Shown here in pieces: positions 44,213-56,286 of a stretch of 64,000 nucleotides of DNA. Both the position numbers and the translations under genes were made by a program. The stretch lies in NCBI RefSeq assembly GCF_020085105.1, contig NC_058055.1, positions 28,123,372 through 28,187,371 of the forward strand, written 5' to 3'. Each line of letters begins with the position of its first letter. Position 1 is the stretch's first letter. The notes beneath the pieces are model-generated. The model had not been told where the DNA came from. It ran no database searches and saw nothing but the letters and a program-made list of their open reading frames with translations. Origin of the DNA: Siniperca chuatsi. Taxonomy: Eukaryota > Chordata > Actinopteri > Centrarchiformes > Sinipercidae.

Positions 44213-44697
44213 TGTCGTGAGGCGAGGTGCTATATGGAGGTATGTGGACCCAAAAGCAGATGACGAGGAAGCAGTCTCAGGGAAAAGTAGCCGGATGACT
44301 ACCGTGTTTATTGTTGGGTGGAATGCAGGCAAGAACAGGCAGAGGTGAGCAGACAGGTAATGAGCAGACAAAAGCCAAAATCCAAAAATCCAAAATCCAA
44401 GAATCCAAAATCCAAACAAGGTTCACGGGAGAACAAAGAAACCAACACAACTTAGTGACAAGGCTCGGCAGGAACAACACCATATGTACAACAATGATCC
44501 AACCCAGAACAAAGAAAAGACCAAGACTAAATACCTTAGGGGAGGTGAGACAACGAGACACAGGTGCAGACAATCAAGGGAGGGCCAACAATCAAAACTA
44601 GAGGGAAAACACAGACAGGAAGTAAAAACACAAGACACACAAGGGAAGAAGAATACTACAAAATAAACCAGGAAGTGTCAACACCAAAACTACCACA
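44213..44697 (-). repeat. 5' LTR of the gag-only element
   Basis: A full 485-base LTR, minus strand: it begins TGTGGTAGTTTTGGTG and ends CGCCTCACGACA. A pyrimidine-rich 3' part contains AACAATAAACACGG, a likely polyadenylation site. Confidence 0.8.
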
Positions 44698-44744
44698 CTT
44701 GTTAATTTGATTAATTGAAAATTTTGTATAAAAATTGTTAAATC

Positions 44745-46105
44745 AGAATCAGAATCAGAATCAGAAATACTTTATTGATCCCCGTAGGAAAACTCTTTGT
44801 TACAGCAGCTCGCCTTTACGTCAGTGCACACAGGAGAAAGTACTAGCAAACAATATGATACACTATTAAACACTATAAAAACAGGTCAGAAAATAAATTA
44901 AGTATCAGGTCGGTATAAGTATAAGATAAGTGTCAAGTACCAAGTGGGTTTACCGGTTGATGATGATAGTACAGTATAATAATACAATGTAACAAAATAA
45001 GTAATAAGTAATAAGCAGAGGTGCATGTACTGTCGAGAGTAATAGAGGTATATAATATCAATAACAATAAATAAGAAAAACTAACATGGGAAAACTAATA
45101 TTGCACGGGAGTAGTACACAGAATATTGCACAATTATTCAATTATGGCAGAGATGTTAATGATCAATGTCCAGTTTAGTGACCTAGGGTCATACAGACTG
45201 ACACTTAGAGGGAGGAGTTAAACAGTTTGATGGCCACAGGCAGGAATGACTTCCTGTGGCGCTCTGTGGTGCATTGTGGGGGGATGAGTCTTCCGCTGAA
45301 GGTGCTCCTTTGCTTGACCAGCACGTCATGGAGTGGGTGGGAGACACTGTCCAAGATGGCGTGTAGTTTGGCAAGCATCCTCCTCTCTGACACCACCGCC
45401 AGAGAGTCCAGCTCCACCCCCACAATGTCACTGGCCTTACGGATCAGTTTGTTGAGCCTGTTAGCGTCCGCTACCCTCAACCTGCTGCCCCAGCATGCAA
45501 CAGCATACAAGATAGCACTGCCCACCACAGACTCATAAAACATCTTCAGCATTGTCCGGCAGATGTTGAAGGACCTCAGCCTCCTCAGAAAATAGAGGCG
45601 GCTCTGGCCCTTCCTGTAAACAGCTTGAGTGTTCTTGGTCCAGTCCAGTTTGTTTTCCAAGTGTACTCCCAGGTACTTGTAGTCCTCTACGATATCCACA
45701 CTGACCCCCTGGATGGAAATTGGGGTCACTGGTGCCTTGGCCCTCCGTAGATCCACAATCAGCTCCTTAGACTTTGTCGCATTGAGCTGCAGATGGTTCT
45801 GTTCACACCATGAAACAAAGTTACCCACCACAGCCCTGTACTCCGTCTCATCACCACCGCTGATACATCCCACCACCGGAGTCATCAGAAAACTTCTGAA
45901 GGTGGCAGGACTCTGTGTGGTAGCTGAAGTCCGTGGTGTAGATGGTGAAGAGGAAGGGAGAGAGGACAGTCCCCTGAGGGGCCCCAGTGTTGCTGACCAC
46001 GCTGTCCGACACACAATGCTGCAGGCGCACGTGCTGTGGTCTGCCAGTCAGGTAGTCCACAATCCAGGACACAAGGGGGGCATCCACCTGCATTGCAAAT
46101 CACCA
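44745..46105 (-). pseudogene. Rex1-like LINE, 3' part
   Basis: A 5'-truncated LINE on the minus strand, a different family from the one at 34,090. RT motifs: LVSWIVDYLTGRPQ, SNTGAPQGTVLSPFLFTIYT and the catalytic FSDDS at about 45,885-45,900. A one-base frameshift directly after the box moves reading to 45,205-45,880 (ISGGDETEYRAVV, HLQLNATKSKELIVDLRR, YKYLGVHLENKLDW, RLYFLRRLRSFN). The frame ends at 45,205 with FLPVAIKLFNSSL, the usual LINE C-terminus. The 3' end TTTATTGATCCCC with a repeated AATCAG tail is at 44,740-44,785. Confidence 0.85.
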
Positions 46106-47734
46106 CTAAAGTACAATATCAACTGGATATGTCCTGCATTATTAGCTAATCCGGTGGCCCCAACTTTTAGAGGCAACCTGTGTCAAAATAGAAGTTAGTG
46201 TTAGCTAGTTTTAAGCACATATTCCTAATTAAAGTTGTGTCACCACAAACTAACTGACACATAGAAATCAAAGAGCTATATATAATTTGCTTTGCTTACT
46301 ATACTTAATGGGAACTTGGAGGTGACAACGTGCAAAAACAAGGTACAGAGTACAGGTAGTGGTTTGGGGGTCAGTAAGGGACCGGCAGTAACATTTTTCC
46401 CTGGGACTCCCTAATAGGTTAATCCAGCTTTGCATCCAGGTATCATTTAAAGTTACAGTTGCCTTATCTGCTTAAAAAACTGTGGCTAATGAAAACAGCC
46501 TCCCATCACTGCTTACTGAGCAGCTGTAGATCTGGAAAAAAAATGGTGCCAGTTTGTTCACAGGAAGTGACCCCAGTCCAAACTGAAGAGGTAAAAATCC
46601 ATCCATTCCTAGGAAATACGTTCATATTGGACATTTCCACCACAAGTTTAGTTCCAATGCTGGAATTAGGGTGTCCTTTATGTAGTGAAGGTCTGGAGGT
46701 TGGGGTGGTGGATGGGTGCAGCATGTAGCGTGTCAATGATTTTAATAAATGTTGTCATTGAACGTAACATGGGGATTTGCAGAGTTGTCCGATATCAATG
46801 TTCTTGTCTGGCGATAGGGTTGAATACTCAGCCTCGGTTCACAAACAAATGTTATAAAAACTTGACTTGATTGAGATCAAGGCATATGTGTCAAAAAAGA
46901 GAAGCTTGACCTTTGACCTTTGAAGTGTTAAAGTTGTTTGAATGATTAATTCCCTCTGGGGCAGAAGTTGCATGAGCCAGCCTGTGATTATGCTGCATAT
47001 TTTATGTTATTTGTTGAGTTTAAACAATGACACATTCTTCTAAAAGCTGAGCCAGGGAATTGTTGGTTTAACTGAGCTGTTGTAATGACTTTTTCAGAAT
47101 GTGGCCTGTAACTGGCAATCTGTCATGTTGTGAAATTGATTAAAGGGCATATGTGTGTATTACGGTTCTTGTATACCTGTGTGGTTAGTGGGCTGTAATG
47201 AGTGTCCTGAAGGCCTTGGGGCTCCCAGGTGTCTCAGTGACCAGCAGGTTAATAGAATTAAAATTGCAGTGAGGCGTTCAGGGGGCGACGGACAGGGAGC
47301 TGCTCTCTCTCTACGGAGAAACTCCAGCTTGTAGACTGGCCTTTAATCTCACACTCACTCCGTCTCATCATCTCCGCTTCCTCTGCACCTGCAGGAGTGG
47401 GTGTATTTGAGACGCATGCTAGTGATATTCATGTTATACTGATTTATTTTTGGTATTTCTTACACATGCATATTTTCAGGAACTCTATCTACACATCTAT
47501 CATCTCTGCGATAGATGTGTGAGATAGGTCCAGGACGTGTTTAGCTTAGCTTCATCAAACGAAAAAGAATACATCTTTCAGATCCAACTACTTCCAGTCT
47601 TTGTGCTAAGCTAGGCTATCTGAAATTGTCTCATCTGGGTGAGACAGAAAACAAATGGATTTCCCAAAATGATGCACTTCTGCATATTACCATTTACATT
47701 ACCATATGTCATTTTGTAGTTTTGAGTAAAATGT
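46106..47734. other. Intergenic, no gene recognised
   Basis: No RNA gene or known repeat stands out. Open frames at 46,459-46,728 and its antisense are short, without motifs. Around 47,505-47,530 there is a GATAGATGTGTGAGATAG near-repeat. Confidence 0.45.
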
Positions 47735-48060
47735 CTCAAAAACCTTTGGACTGATTGCTATGAAATTTCGTTCAGACATTCATGCTCCCCTCAGGATGAA
47801 CTGTAATAACTCTGCTGATCCTCTGACTTTCCATCTAGCGCCACCATCAGGTCGACATGTTAACGTGTCCGACACTTTGGTTTCTGACCAAATACCTGCA
47901 GAGCTGATGGTGCTCCCATCAGCTTCAGCTGGACTCTGTGTATACTGCTAATTAGCAAATGTTAGCATGCTAAAATGCTAAACTAAGATGATCACGGACA
48001 TGAACGTTATACCTGCTAACCATTGGCATGTTAGCATTGTCATTGTTATTCATAGAGGTG
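47735..48060 (+). repeat. Teleost interspersed repeat (TTAGCATG family), copy 1
   Basis: Blocks TTCGTTCAGACATTCATGCT, CCCCTCAGGATGAACTGTAA, TCTAGCGCCACCATCAGGTC, GACCAAATACCTGCAGAGCT, AATTAGCAAATGTTAGCATG and CTGCTAACCATTGGCATGTT. The same order recurs at 55,580-55,980 (inverted), 56,715-57,015 and, degraded, 60,285-60,490. The end is rich in GTTAGCATGCTAA-like palindromes. No coding; the small frame at 47,760-47,951 lies within the repeat. Confidence 0.7.
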
Positions 48061-49740
48061 TTTTTAGCACATCCCAATGGGATTTTTAGGGATTTTTGAC
48101 TTGTTTTTACTCTTAGAGGATGGTAGAAAATCAGCAGTCAGAGGTTTTGCTGTGAAGTGAGTCCCTGGAGATCCCAGGAGCGTTCATTACCACCTCCTGT
48201 AATCAGTGTTATCATCTGAGCTCTGATAAACATCTATTACTGGGCCTCTCTCTTTGCTCCCAGAGGGCTAATTACCATCAGAAACTGTTGATAAGTGTTT
48301 CGTTAGCAAGCAGCTCGCAGTGGACCTCATTAATGATCGCCTTTGTTTCAGAATCATTAACACTCATTACTGGCTGCTGTGGCAACTGAAACCCACGGTG
48401 ATGAAACCGGTGGACCATCAAGGGCAGTGTAGTCCCCTGAGCTCCCAACATGCAACACTGAAACAAACTTTGAGTTTCTAACCACAAACAAACGCAACGA
48501 GCTCCTTCAGGGTCTCGACTGAATAAACATTAAGAGGTCACATAAGTTTATACTTTTCACAAGTAACTTTTAATATTTTGTGTGCATATTTCTTTAGCTG
48601 TGTGCGCAATACAGATACCTTAACTAACATAATGCAGCACAATGTATAGCTTGCTGGTGACACACATGGATATAACACCGACATTGCTAGTTGAAGTTGT
48701 GCAAACTACAAATATAGGTTAATTAAAACATTATTCCTCGGTCCTGCTCCGCCTCTACATACACGTCCAAAACCAGAAACCAGTCCAAATCTAATCATAA
48801 GCATAAAAAAATCATTATTTATCCAAAAATTTCCTACAGAAAAAGGCACAAAGCTTTAATGAGACTCACTTTTAGTCCTCACATTTTTATACTTGAAATG
48901 TTTTCAATAACAGTATGTTGTAAAGAAAATGAAATTCATATTTTCATATGTGAAAAAACTGAAAACCACATGTCTGTATCATGTAATCTTTTTTAAATGT
49001 TTCACATGTTAAAACCCTGTCACTGCATCACTGTGTTTGCGTCCACATGTGCCTAAATGCAAATCTTTCACGTATTTTATTCACGTGATAACACTTTAGT
49101 TTACAGGTCTGTGATTTCTTAATAATAATAATAATATAATAATAATCCTTAATGATTTCTTAGCATGGCAGTTCGTACAACATGTTGTCCGACCACATCA
49201 GAAATCAAAAGAGTATAGTTGTTCTGAACGGCCACACTGAAAGGCGGAGAGACAAGCTAGCCAGCATAGAAACACGATGTAGTTTAAATATGGAGATAAC
49301 AAAGAACGTTTCACACAGTCTCTCCTGGAAGACATTCATAGTGCTGCACTTGTTTCTTCCCCCCTTAAAAGTGACACCTCCGCACAGCTGACCAATGCAC
49401 ACAGACCTCCCAATTCTGATGTCGGAAAGGATTAGGGGGAGGGGTTTCAGACGCTGTTTGACCCTACGGCAAGCACTTCTCATGGAGTATACTGGCCCCC
49501 ACAACACTGGCTTCAAGCACAACAGTCATGTACTCCTCTCTGTACCATCCCATCCCTCACAACACAAACATAACAGGACATTTCCAGGGCAGTTTGTGGT
49601 GAGCAAATCAGCAACAAACAACGTGATTTAACTGAATAGTAGAAGTCCCACAGAGTCATTTAAATATGAAGAGAAATCATCAAGAAACATTTTCAACAAT
49701 CAGAAGAAAACTATGACAAAAATCTGAACAAAAGTTAGTG
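48061..49740. other. Intergenic, no gene recognised
   Basis: AT-rich with a short AATAAT run at 49,121-49,144. The opposing frames at 49,205-49,522 and 49,395-49,631 are short and without motifs. Confidence 0.45.
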
Positions 49741-50925
49741 ATAACTTATAATAACAATAACAATAATAATAATAAAACTTATCAAAACAAAGTACAAAGT
49801 GCTTCACAACAAGACAAAAAAAATACCACAGTGAATGATGAAATATAAAGAAATAAAACACATAAAATACACAAAAGCAATAAAATAAGCAGCCAGTTCA
49901 GGTAAAATCAGGATCTGCTTTCTGATAAAAATGTGTTTTGAGACGAGACTTAAAGAAGACTCTGACTCAGACAGCCTGATGTCTTCGGGCAGGTTGTTCC
50001 AGAGCCTCGGGGCCCCGATGGCCAAAGCTCTGTCCCCCTTAGTTTCCATCCTGGACTCAGGAACAGACAGGAGACCCCTGCCCGAAGATCTCAGACTACG
50101 TGAAGGTTCATAAGGGATTACAAGGTCTAAAATATAATCTGGAGCCATGAAGAGCCTTAAAAGGAATCAACAAGATCTTAAAGTCAGTCCTGAAACCAAC
50201 AGGGAGCCGATGTAAAGAGGCTGAACCAGGTGTGATGTGGTCCCACCTCTGGGTCCTGGTTTACAGCCGAGCAGCTGAGTCCTGTACAGTCTGCGGGCGT
50301 TTCAGACTGTTTAGATTAAGACGAGTGAACAGGCTGTTACAGTAATCAAGGCGTGAGGAGATAAAAGCATGAACAACAGTTTCTGCATCACTAAGATTTA
50401 AAATAGATCAGATTTTTGTTTCTGAGGTGACAGAAACACGATTGGACGAGCTTAGTGACATGTTGCTCAAAACATAAATTGCTATCAAACAGGACACCAA
50501 CATTTCTTGCAACAGGCTCGATATGTTGTGACAGGTTACCAGCAGGTGGCAGTATTTGTTTAGTGATGTGTTGGGGCCCAATAACAAGGATTTCAGTTTT
50601 ATTTGAGTTGAGCTGTAAACAAATATATCGACATCCAGTGTTTTATGTCAGACAGGCAGTCCTGCAGAGAGCTCAGCGTACTGAGGTCAGTGGGCTCGAC
50701 AGGGAGGTACAACTGTGTGTCCTCCGCATAACAATGTGTGTCAATGAACAGAAATACAATAACAATGAAAAGAAATGTCTGTGGATTACATCACCCAAAG
50801 GAAGCATGTACAAGGAGAACAGTATTGGTCCCAGAATTGAACCTTCTTCAATCCTGTAACGTGTTAATACAGACAACCAGACAAGGTGCTGGAGCAGGAT
50901 GTTCATCTGAGATATCTGAATCACT
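49741..50925 (-). pseudogene. L2-like LINE fragment
   Basis: Antisense LINE relic. 50,673-50,924 reads an RT piece ([20 protein letters not shown]). Around 50,140-50,670 comes decayed thumb and C-terminal coding. 49,930-50,148 reads the terminal coding zone (APDYILDLVIPYEPSRSLRS, AIGAPRLWNNLPEDIRLS). The 3' end grades into an AATAAT-rich tail at 49,750-49,775. Frames are broken at several places. Related to the fuller copy at 4,595-7,290. Confidence 0.75.
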
Positions 50926-51695
50926 TAGCAGCTAAAAACCTGGAACAGCAGTTTTCACATCGGTCCATCATGTTCCAGATTTGAGGGAGTTCTGGGTTTT
51001 TACTCAGTAGTTTTCAGACTTCTCAGCAGTGATTAAATGTGTTGAGCCAGTAAAAACCTCCAGTTTATGTTTGTGTCGAGGAACTCCGGGAAGTTGTGGG
51101 AAATGTAGTAAACATCAGGAACACCATGACAGCTTTTTTTTCTAAATGCCCACTAACTAACTTCTGGTTTCTCTTTCAGGTTCATGTTTTAGTGGATGTA
51201 AACAGCAACCCATTAATTACTCTGCATCTTCTCTGGGTGCATCATTACAGAAGAAAAGCTGATTCACTGCTGGTGATGTCATCGGCATCTTTACCTCAGC
51301 AGATGAGGAAACAACACGAGGGTGCAGATGTGAGTCGAGGATTTGATCTCACATTATGTAAATAAACAAATATCTTGTGTCCAGCAGTTAAAGATAGCTT
51401 CACAATTTTCCACGCATGTTTAGAAACTGCAGTCAGGTGTCCAGATGAACACTGAGACAGGTTCTTCTTGCTGTAATCATTCCTCCTGTTCATAGAGATT
51501 ACTTCCTAATCTGCTTTCAATGTAAGTGATGGGGGGAAAATCCACAGTCCAATCCACATATGAGCCTTCAGCCTTCAAGTGCATATCTTCCAAAGTTAAT
51601 GCCAGTTCAGTATAAACTTCCCTCTTTGGGTTTAATCTGTAACAATGTGTTGTATTTATATGTAATGCATATAAATACAACATATACTGTATATG
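50926..51695. other. Intergenic, no gene recognised
   Basis: No gene or familiar repeat seen. A pyrimidine run and AG at 51,168-51,180 (CTGGTTTCTCTTTCAG) resemble a splice acceptor, but no coding exon follows. Confidence 0.4.
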
Positions 51696-51699
51696 TAAG

Positions 51700-51860
51700 C
51701 TTTTCATGTTTTTTAATGTAAAATATTGATCTGAAAAGTAACCAGTAACTATAGTATAAAGTAGCATAAAATGGAAATACTCAAGTCAAGTACGCAGAAC
51801 TGTAAAGTACTTGAGTAAATGTACTTAGTTACTTTCCACCATTGATCATCAGTTATTTTA
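51700..51860 (-). repeat. Teleost interspersed repeat (GTGGAAAGTAACTAAGTACA family)
   Basis: Antisense copy of the repeat at 54,352-54,500: CTTGAGTAAATGTACTTAGT and TACTTTCCACCA, preceded by AAAGTAGCATAAAATGGAAA. A widespread fish non-autonomous element. Confidence 0.6.
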
Positions 51861-53027
51861 AACACATGGAGGAAAATGGCATATGTGATATAAACTGAGG
51901 GAGGGTGAAGCCTTCTTTGGGCCTTTCTTTCTTCCTTTCTCACTGATTTTGAATAGTTTTAGTCTCATATGTGCAATAAAAGTCCAAGAAGCCTGCATGT
52001 TATTATTAAATCTGTAATACGTTTGTTCTGAAGTGCTGCATTAAATGTAGACGTTACTGTGCAACATGTTACAGTAAAATGATTAATAAATAACTGTTTA
52101 GGCCCAGTGTCACTGTGGTGTTTAATATTTATGTAACAAGTCATAATGTGATGTGACTGGAGAGTGATATTCATAAGCCGGTTACTTTTATTACATTATT
52201 ACTTGCTATCAGGTGGAAGTCTTTCACATCTCCGTTATTCTCCTCTCTTCTTCTCTCACTAATGTGCCGATCACATAGTTTAACCGCAAAACTTTCAAAC
52301 TCTCTAACTCATTGAAGCAACACAGTAACACAGGAGTGAAGCAGGTTTTGGAGCTTCGGTTTCATCCGCCCATCTCTGGCTCCACCTGCTGGTCACATGG
52401 CTGCACTGTCAGCTCATTATCAGCAGGTCATCAGGTGTTCGTTTGAATGATCAGCTGACGGCAGCAGTGATGTGGACGTTAGAGTTGGTTAAGAATCACA
52501 TTTTCTTGTGTTGTCCTGAAAGAGCTGCACAGGAAGCCAAACTCTCACACTGTTTCCACTTTCGAGCAAATTTCCAAAAAGTCAGCACATAAAATGAAAA
52601 GTGTGCGTTTCCATGTGACAATAAAGAGGAGATTACTCGCTTAAGCCAGTAAGTCTGTTCCATCCTTGTATTTCACCGCTGCTTCTCTCCTCATTCGGCA
52701 TTTATGTTATTGATTACTAATGAATTTGTCTCTGCAACTATTTTGTTAATCGATGTAATTTAAGTATTTTTTCAAGCAAAAATGCCAAATGTTTAATGGT
52801 TCCAGCTTCTCAAATGTGAGAATGTTCTGCCTTTCTTGTCATATATGATAGTAAATGTAATATTTTGGGGCTTTTGGTCAGAATAAACAAAACATTGGAT
52901 GACGTCACCTGGTGCTGTAGGAAACTGTGCATTTTGCATAATGTTTTATTGACCAAATGAATAATCGATTAATCAAGAAAATAATCAGCAGATGAATCAA
53001 TATTGAAAATAATGGTTAGTTGCTGCC

Positions 53028-53028
<1 letters not shown>
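51861..53028. other. Intergenic, no gene recognised
   Basis: No gene. It includes TGGCTCCACCTGCTGGTCAC (52,378-52,397), a word common in fish intergenic repeats, and an AT-rich stretch with ATCGATTAATC-like words at about 52,960-52,980. Confidence 0.4.

Positions 53029-53058
<30 letters not shown>
53029..53058. repeat. (ATT)n microsatellite
   Basis: Ten consecutive ATT-type units in TTATTATTATTATTATTA, ending ATTATGGG. Confidence 0.9.
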
Positions 53059-53810
53059 GGGCATTTTGCCTTTATTCACTTCACTGTAGAGAATGACAGC
53101 TCAGAGGGGAAACTGAGGACTTTAAGTATTGTACCACGGGACTCCTTAATGCTCTTTTTATTTTTCATTTTTCAGTCTTTCCGGAGGAAGTTTGACAACA
53201 ATGCTTCATCCACAGAAGAAGAAGCAGACTTTTTGTATTCCACAAATGGTTTTCCATCAGATTTCATCACTTCTTCTCAAGGTTTCTACATCAACAGGAA
53301 AACATTTTTTCTGGTATTTAGGTCTTTTTAAAATTGTATTCTTAGTATATATTCTTGACAGGGTGGATGCGAGTTATCTCCACACTGGTGTCCATCGACA
53401 ACAAACGTCCATAAATCTGCTTAGAAACTATAAAAAAAGGCACAACTTCTAACTCCAGAACTTGCCTGAGAATCATCATATTTTAAAGTAATCCAGTGAT
53501 AGTTGTGTGTACATGCATGGGTCCACTGCAAACATACACAGCTGATTACTAATTCAGCATACTTTTAACGGTGCCAATTTGTCAATACATAAAAAATACA
53601 GGCTGTGGGCCCAATGTTACACTTCGAAACCCCTGATCCATGCTTTGCACAATACTTGCCCCTAATAAATAAACAGGCTGAAGTTAGTGCCTCAAGGACA
53701 TTCAACCTTGTTCTCTGTTAGATTATACATGTGGGTCTGAAAACTTTCCTGTGGCTTACCCTCCTCCTTCTTGTCCAAGTTCTGCCTGCAACACCCATGG
53801 TTCAAATTCC
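53059..53810. other. Intergenic, no gene recognised
   Basis: Short open frames at 53,020-53,452 only; no motif or splice structure I trust. Confidence 0.4.
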
Positions 53811-53935
53811 ATTTCCTCCCTCCTTCCTCCTCCCTCCTCCCTCCTTCCTCCTCCCTCCTCCCTCCTTCCTCCTCCCTCCTTCCTCCTCCCTCCTTCCTCC
53901 TCCCTCCTCCCTCCTCCCTCCTCCCTCCTCCCTCG
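53811..53935. repeat. Pyrimidine-rich minisatellite (CCTCCCTCCTT type)
   Basis: About 125 bases made only of C and T on the plus strand, built of CCTCCCTCCTTCCTC words with variable spacing. A pure polypyrimidine tract with mirror symmetry, the kind of sequence that can form triplex (H-) DNA. It opens artefactual Pro/Leu/Ser-rich frames on one strand and Gly/Arg/Glu-rich frames on the other. Confidence 0.9.
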
Positions 53936-54351
53936 GTTGTGGAGCAGTAGAGTTGGAGCACTGACAGCTGCTGAAAGGACTGGATGGTTGAATGACACAC
54001 CACCAGAGAAAGTCAGAGCTGCAGCAAAGTGAAACGCAGAAACAGAAAAACCAAGGCGACCTACTACCTTCACAGTGAGTCTGAAATAATCATTTCTGTC
54101 TCTTCTGTCTGGGACCTTTCAGGCTTTTAACTGGGATTATTGGGACTCTCTGCTCCATTAGAGCTGGTTTGTAAAAGCAGGAGAGTTGTTGACTTTCTCA
54201 CTTTCCAAATTAAAATCAAACAATGCAAAGTTTCAGAAAAATGATAATCTGATTTATTGACTTTCCCCCATTGTGTTACATCCCAGTTCTGCTGTTCTGA
54301 TTCATGAATGAATGCTGAATGTTTGCAGGCACTAATACATGGACACATTGT
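53936..54351. other. Intergenic, no gene recognised
   Basis: No gene or known repeat seen; AT content rises towards the repeat at 54,352. Confidence 0.4.
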
Positions 54352-54500
54352 CAGTGGTGGAAAGTAACTAAGTACATTCACTCAAGTACTCTACTTTTTA
54401 CAGATGAGTGCACTGAGGTACTTGTACTTCACTTGAGCATTTCCACTTTATGCTACTTTATACTTCTACCTCACTACATTTCAGAGAGTAATATTGCGCA
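54352..54500 (+). repeat. Teleost interspersed repeat (GTGGAAAGTAACTAAGTACA family)
   Basis: CAGTGGTGGAAAGTAACTAA, GTACATTCACTCAAGTACTC, TGAGGTACTTGTACTTCACT and TACTTCTACCTCACTACATT, the standard block order. Possibly continues to about 54,780 as a longer element. Confidence 0.65.
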
Positions 54501-55579
54501 ATTCCTTTATAAAAGGCAAGAAAGTTGTTTTTTGAACATTCACTCAGTAAGTCATAATGAACTGTGCAGGTGAAGCTAAATTAAAATCAGATGTGCGAGT
54601 GATGCTGCAGTCAGACTCATTCGGCTCCCCACAGAGACCCACAGTCAAGTTACTGGAACTTGACTGTGGTATTTTGTGGACCAACAGAGTGACTTACACA
54701 AGCTGCCGGTTCAAGCTTAAAATACAGATGTTTCCATCAATAAAGTTTACAGATTCAAGACTCAGCACTGAAACAACACTGTAGTTCCTCTAATGGCCAC
54801 TAGATGCTGCTCTAACAAAACTGTATTAAACTACGTAAAGTGACTAGTACCCGAAACTCAAGAAAATCCTCTCAGCTCGCTTATTTTTATTCGTTCATTG
54901 TGGAATAAAACAGCGCTGCATTGACCTCTGTGGGTTCCACTCCGTTGCACTTGTAAGAGCATGATAATACATGTATCACTTAAAGACTAGACCTATGACT
55001 AGACTTACGTATGCTATATATATTTTGTTTAGTTGTGTACTTACATTATCCCAATTTTTGCCAACAATTTTATTCAAGGTAACTGGGCGTTTCATTTGGT
55101 CGCCTGTCAATGGCTTCATATCTCCTTTACCCCCACTAGTTCCTATAACTTCAGAGGAAACACTGGAAACACCAGATGATACATCAGAGAGTGAGGAAGG
55201 AAGTCAGCAAACGTGACTAAATGTAACATGAATAAATCTTTAATACATTACCTTGTCCGTGAAAAGGATTTCTGCCTGAGGCACATCTGCTAGATTTTCA
55301 TCGGCAATGGTGGTTGTTTAGCAATGAAGATAAAAACTCCCATGATCCCATGCTACTTCACAACGTCATCAAACTACGCTATTGTGTTATTGTTTTGATG
55401 TGAGACCCCTAGCAGCAGAAATTACACACTGTGTGTAGCCAGTTTAATGTCGTTGAGGAGATTCCTCGCATGTCTGCACAGTCTCTAATAATGTAAAATG
55501 AAAAAATGTCATGTTAAGGCCGGAGAAAAAGAGGTGAAAAAACAAGACTAATAGTCATGCTAGTAGCTCTGTGAGGCTG
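54501..55579. other. Intergenic, no gene recognised
   Basis: The frame at 54,971-55,216 encodes one hydrophobic stretch followed by an acidic tail (SEETLETPDDTSESEEG). I cannot tie it to a family, and it lacks a convincing gene structure. Confidence 0.4.
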
Positions 55580-55990
55580 AATTTACTACTGATGAAGTCA
55601 GCATGCTAACATGCTCACAATGACAATGCTAACACGCTGATGTTTGGCAGGTATAATGTTTACCATACAGTGTTCACCCTCTTAGTTTAGCATGTTGGCA
55701 TTTGCTAATTAGCACTAAACACAAAGAACAGCTGAGCCTGATGGGAATGTATTTCGTTTTGCAGGTATTTGGTCATAAACCAAAGTATTGGACACATTAA
55801 AATTTTGACCTGATGATGGCGCTAGATGAAATGTCAGAGGATCACCTGTTCAAGTTATTACAATTCATCCTGAGGGGAACATGAATATCTGTATAAAATC
55901 TAATCTTAATCCATCCTATAGAGATATTTCAGTCTGGGCTGACAGACTGACATTACCATTCATAGAGCCATGCTGCTAGCATAGCTAGGG
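55580..55990 (-). repeat. Teleost interspersed repeat (TTAGCATG family), copy 2
   Basis: Inverted copy of the 47,735 repeat: CAGCATGCTAACATGCTCAC, GGCAGGTATAATGTTTACCA, CAGGTATTTGGTCATAAACC, GATGATGGCGCTAGATGAAA and CATCCTGAGGGGAACATGAA. Confidence 0.7.
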
Positions 55991-56110
55991 GGCATTCTTC
56001 ACCAATGATGACCTTGTAAATCAAACACAGTATATTTTAATAATTACCTACTTATAACTTTCTCTCATGGAGTAAGAATTAATCAAAATTATTAAAATAA
56101 TTATTCTAGA

Positions 56111-56286
56111 GTTTTTAGTTATTCTTTTAAAAGCCTGGGTGTAGTTACTCTTAAAAGCCTGGGTGTAGTTATTCTTTTAAAAGCCTGAGTATAGTTACTC
56201 TATTAAAAGCCTGGGTGTTGTTACTCTATTAAAAGCCTGGGTGTTGTTACTTTTCTAAAAGCCTGTGTGCAGCTACTCTTTTAAAA
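56111..56286. repeat. Minisatellite, about 28-base unit, six copies
   Basis: Six imperfect tandem copies of a unit containing TTTTAAAAGCCTGGGTGTAG and TTACTC. The copies vary between GTAGTTACTCT, GTTGTTACTC and GCAGCTACTCT. Each unit carries the palindrome TTTTAAAA or a one-base variant. Confidence 0.88.

Larger units (their letters stand above)
42733..44697 (-). mobile_element. Non-autonomous LTR retrotransposon, gag-like ORF only
   Basis: A complete young insertion on the minus strand, 1,965 bases, flanked by a 5-base target duplication CTTGT (42,728-42,732 and 44,698-44,702). The 5' LTR is 44,213-44,697 (485 bases, TG...CA ends on the minus strand). The 3' LTR is partial, 42,733 to about 43,080. 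Between them lies one open frame starting four to six bases after the LTR. There is no protease, reverse transcriptase or integrase. The two LTR copies differ by about one substitution over their shared part plus a copy-number change in a CCAAGAATCC-type repeat, which suggests a recent insertion. It would need proteins from a full-length Gypsy relative to move. Confidence 0.82.

Noticed and set aside
51168-51363. Possible coding exon after an acceptor-like pyrimidine run
   Set aside because: The 89-codon frame spans the presumed acceptor without a protein motif, and no partner exons were found.
53692-54073. Gly/Glu/Arg-rich minus-strand frames
   Set aside because: They come solely from the polypyrimidine minisatellite and have no unique conserved part.
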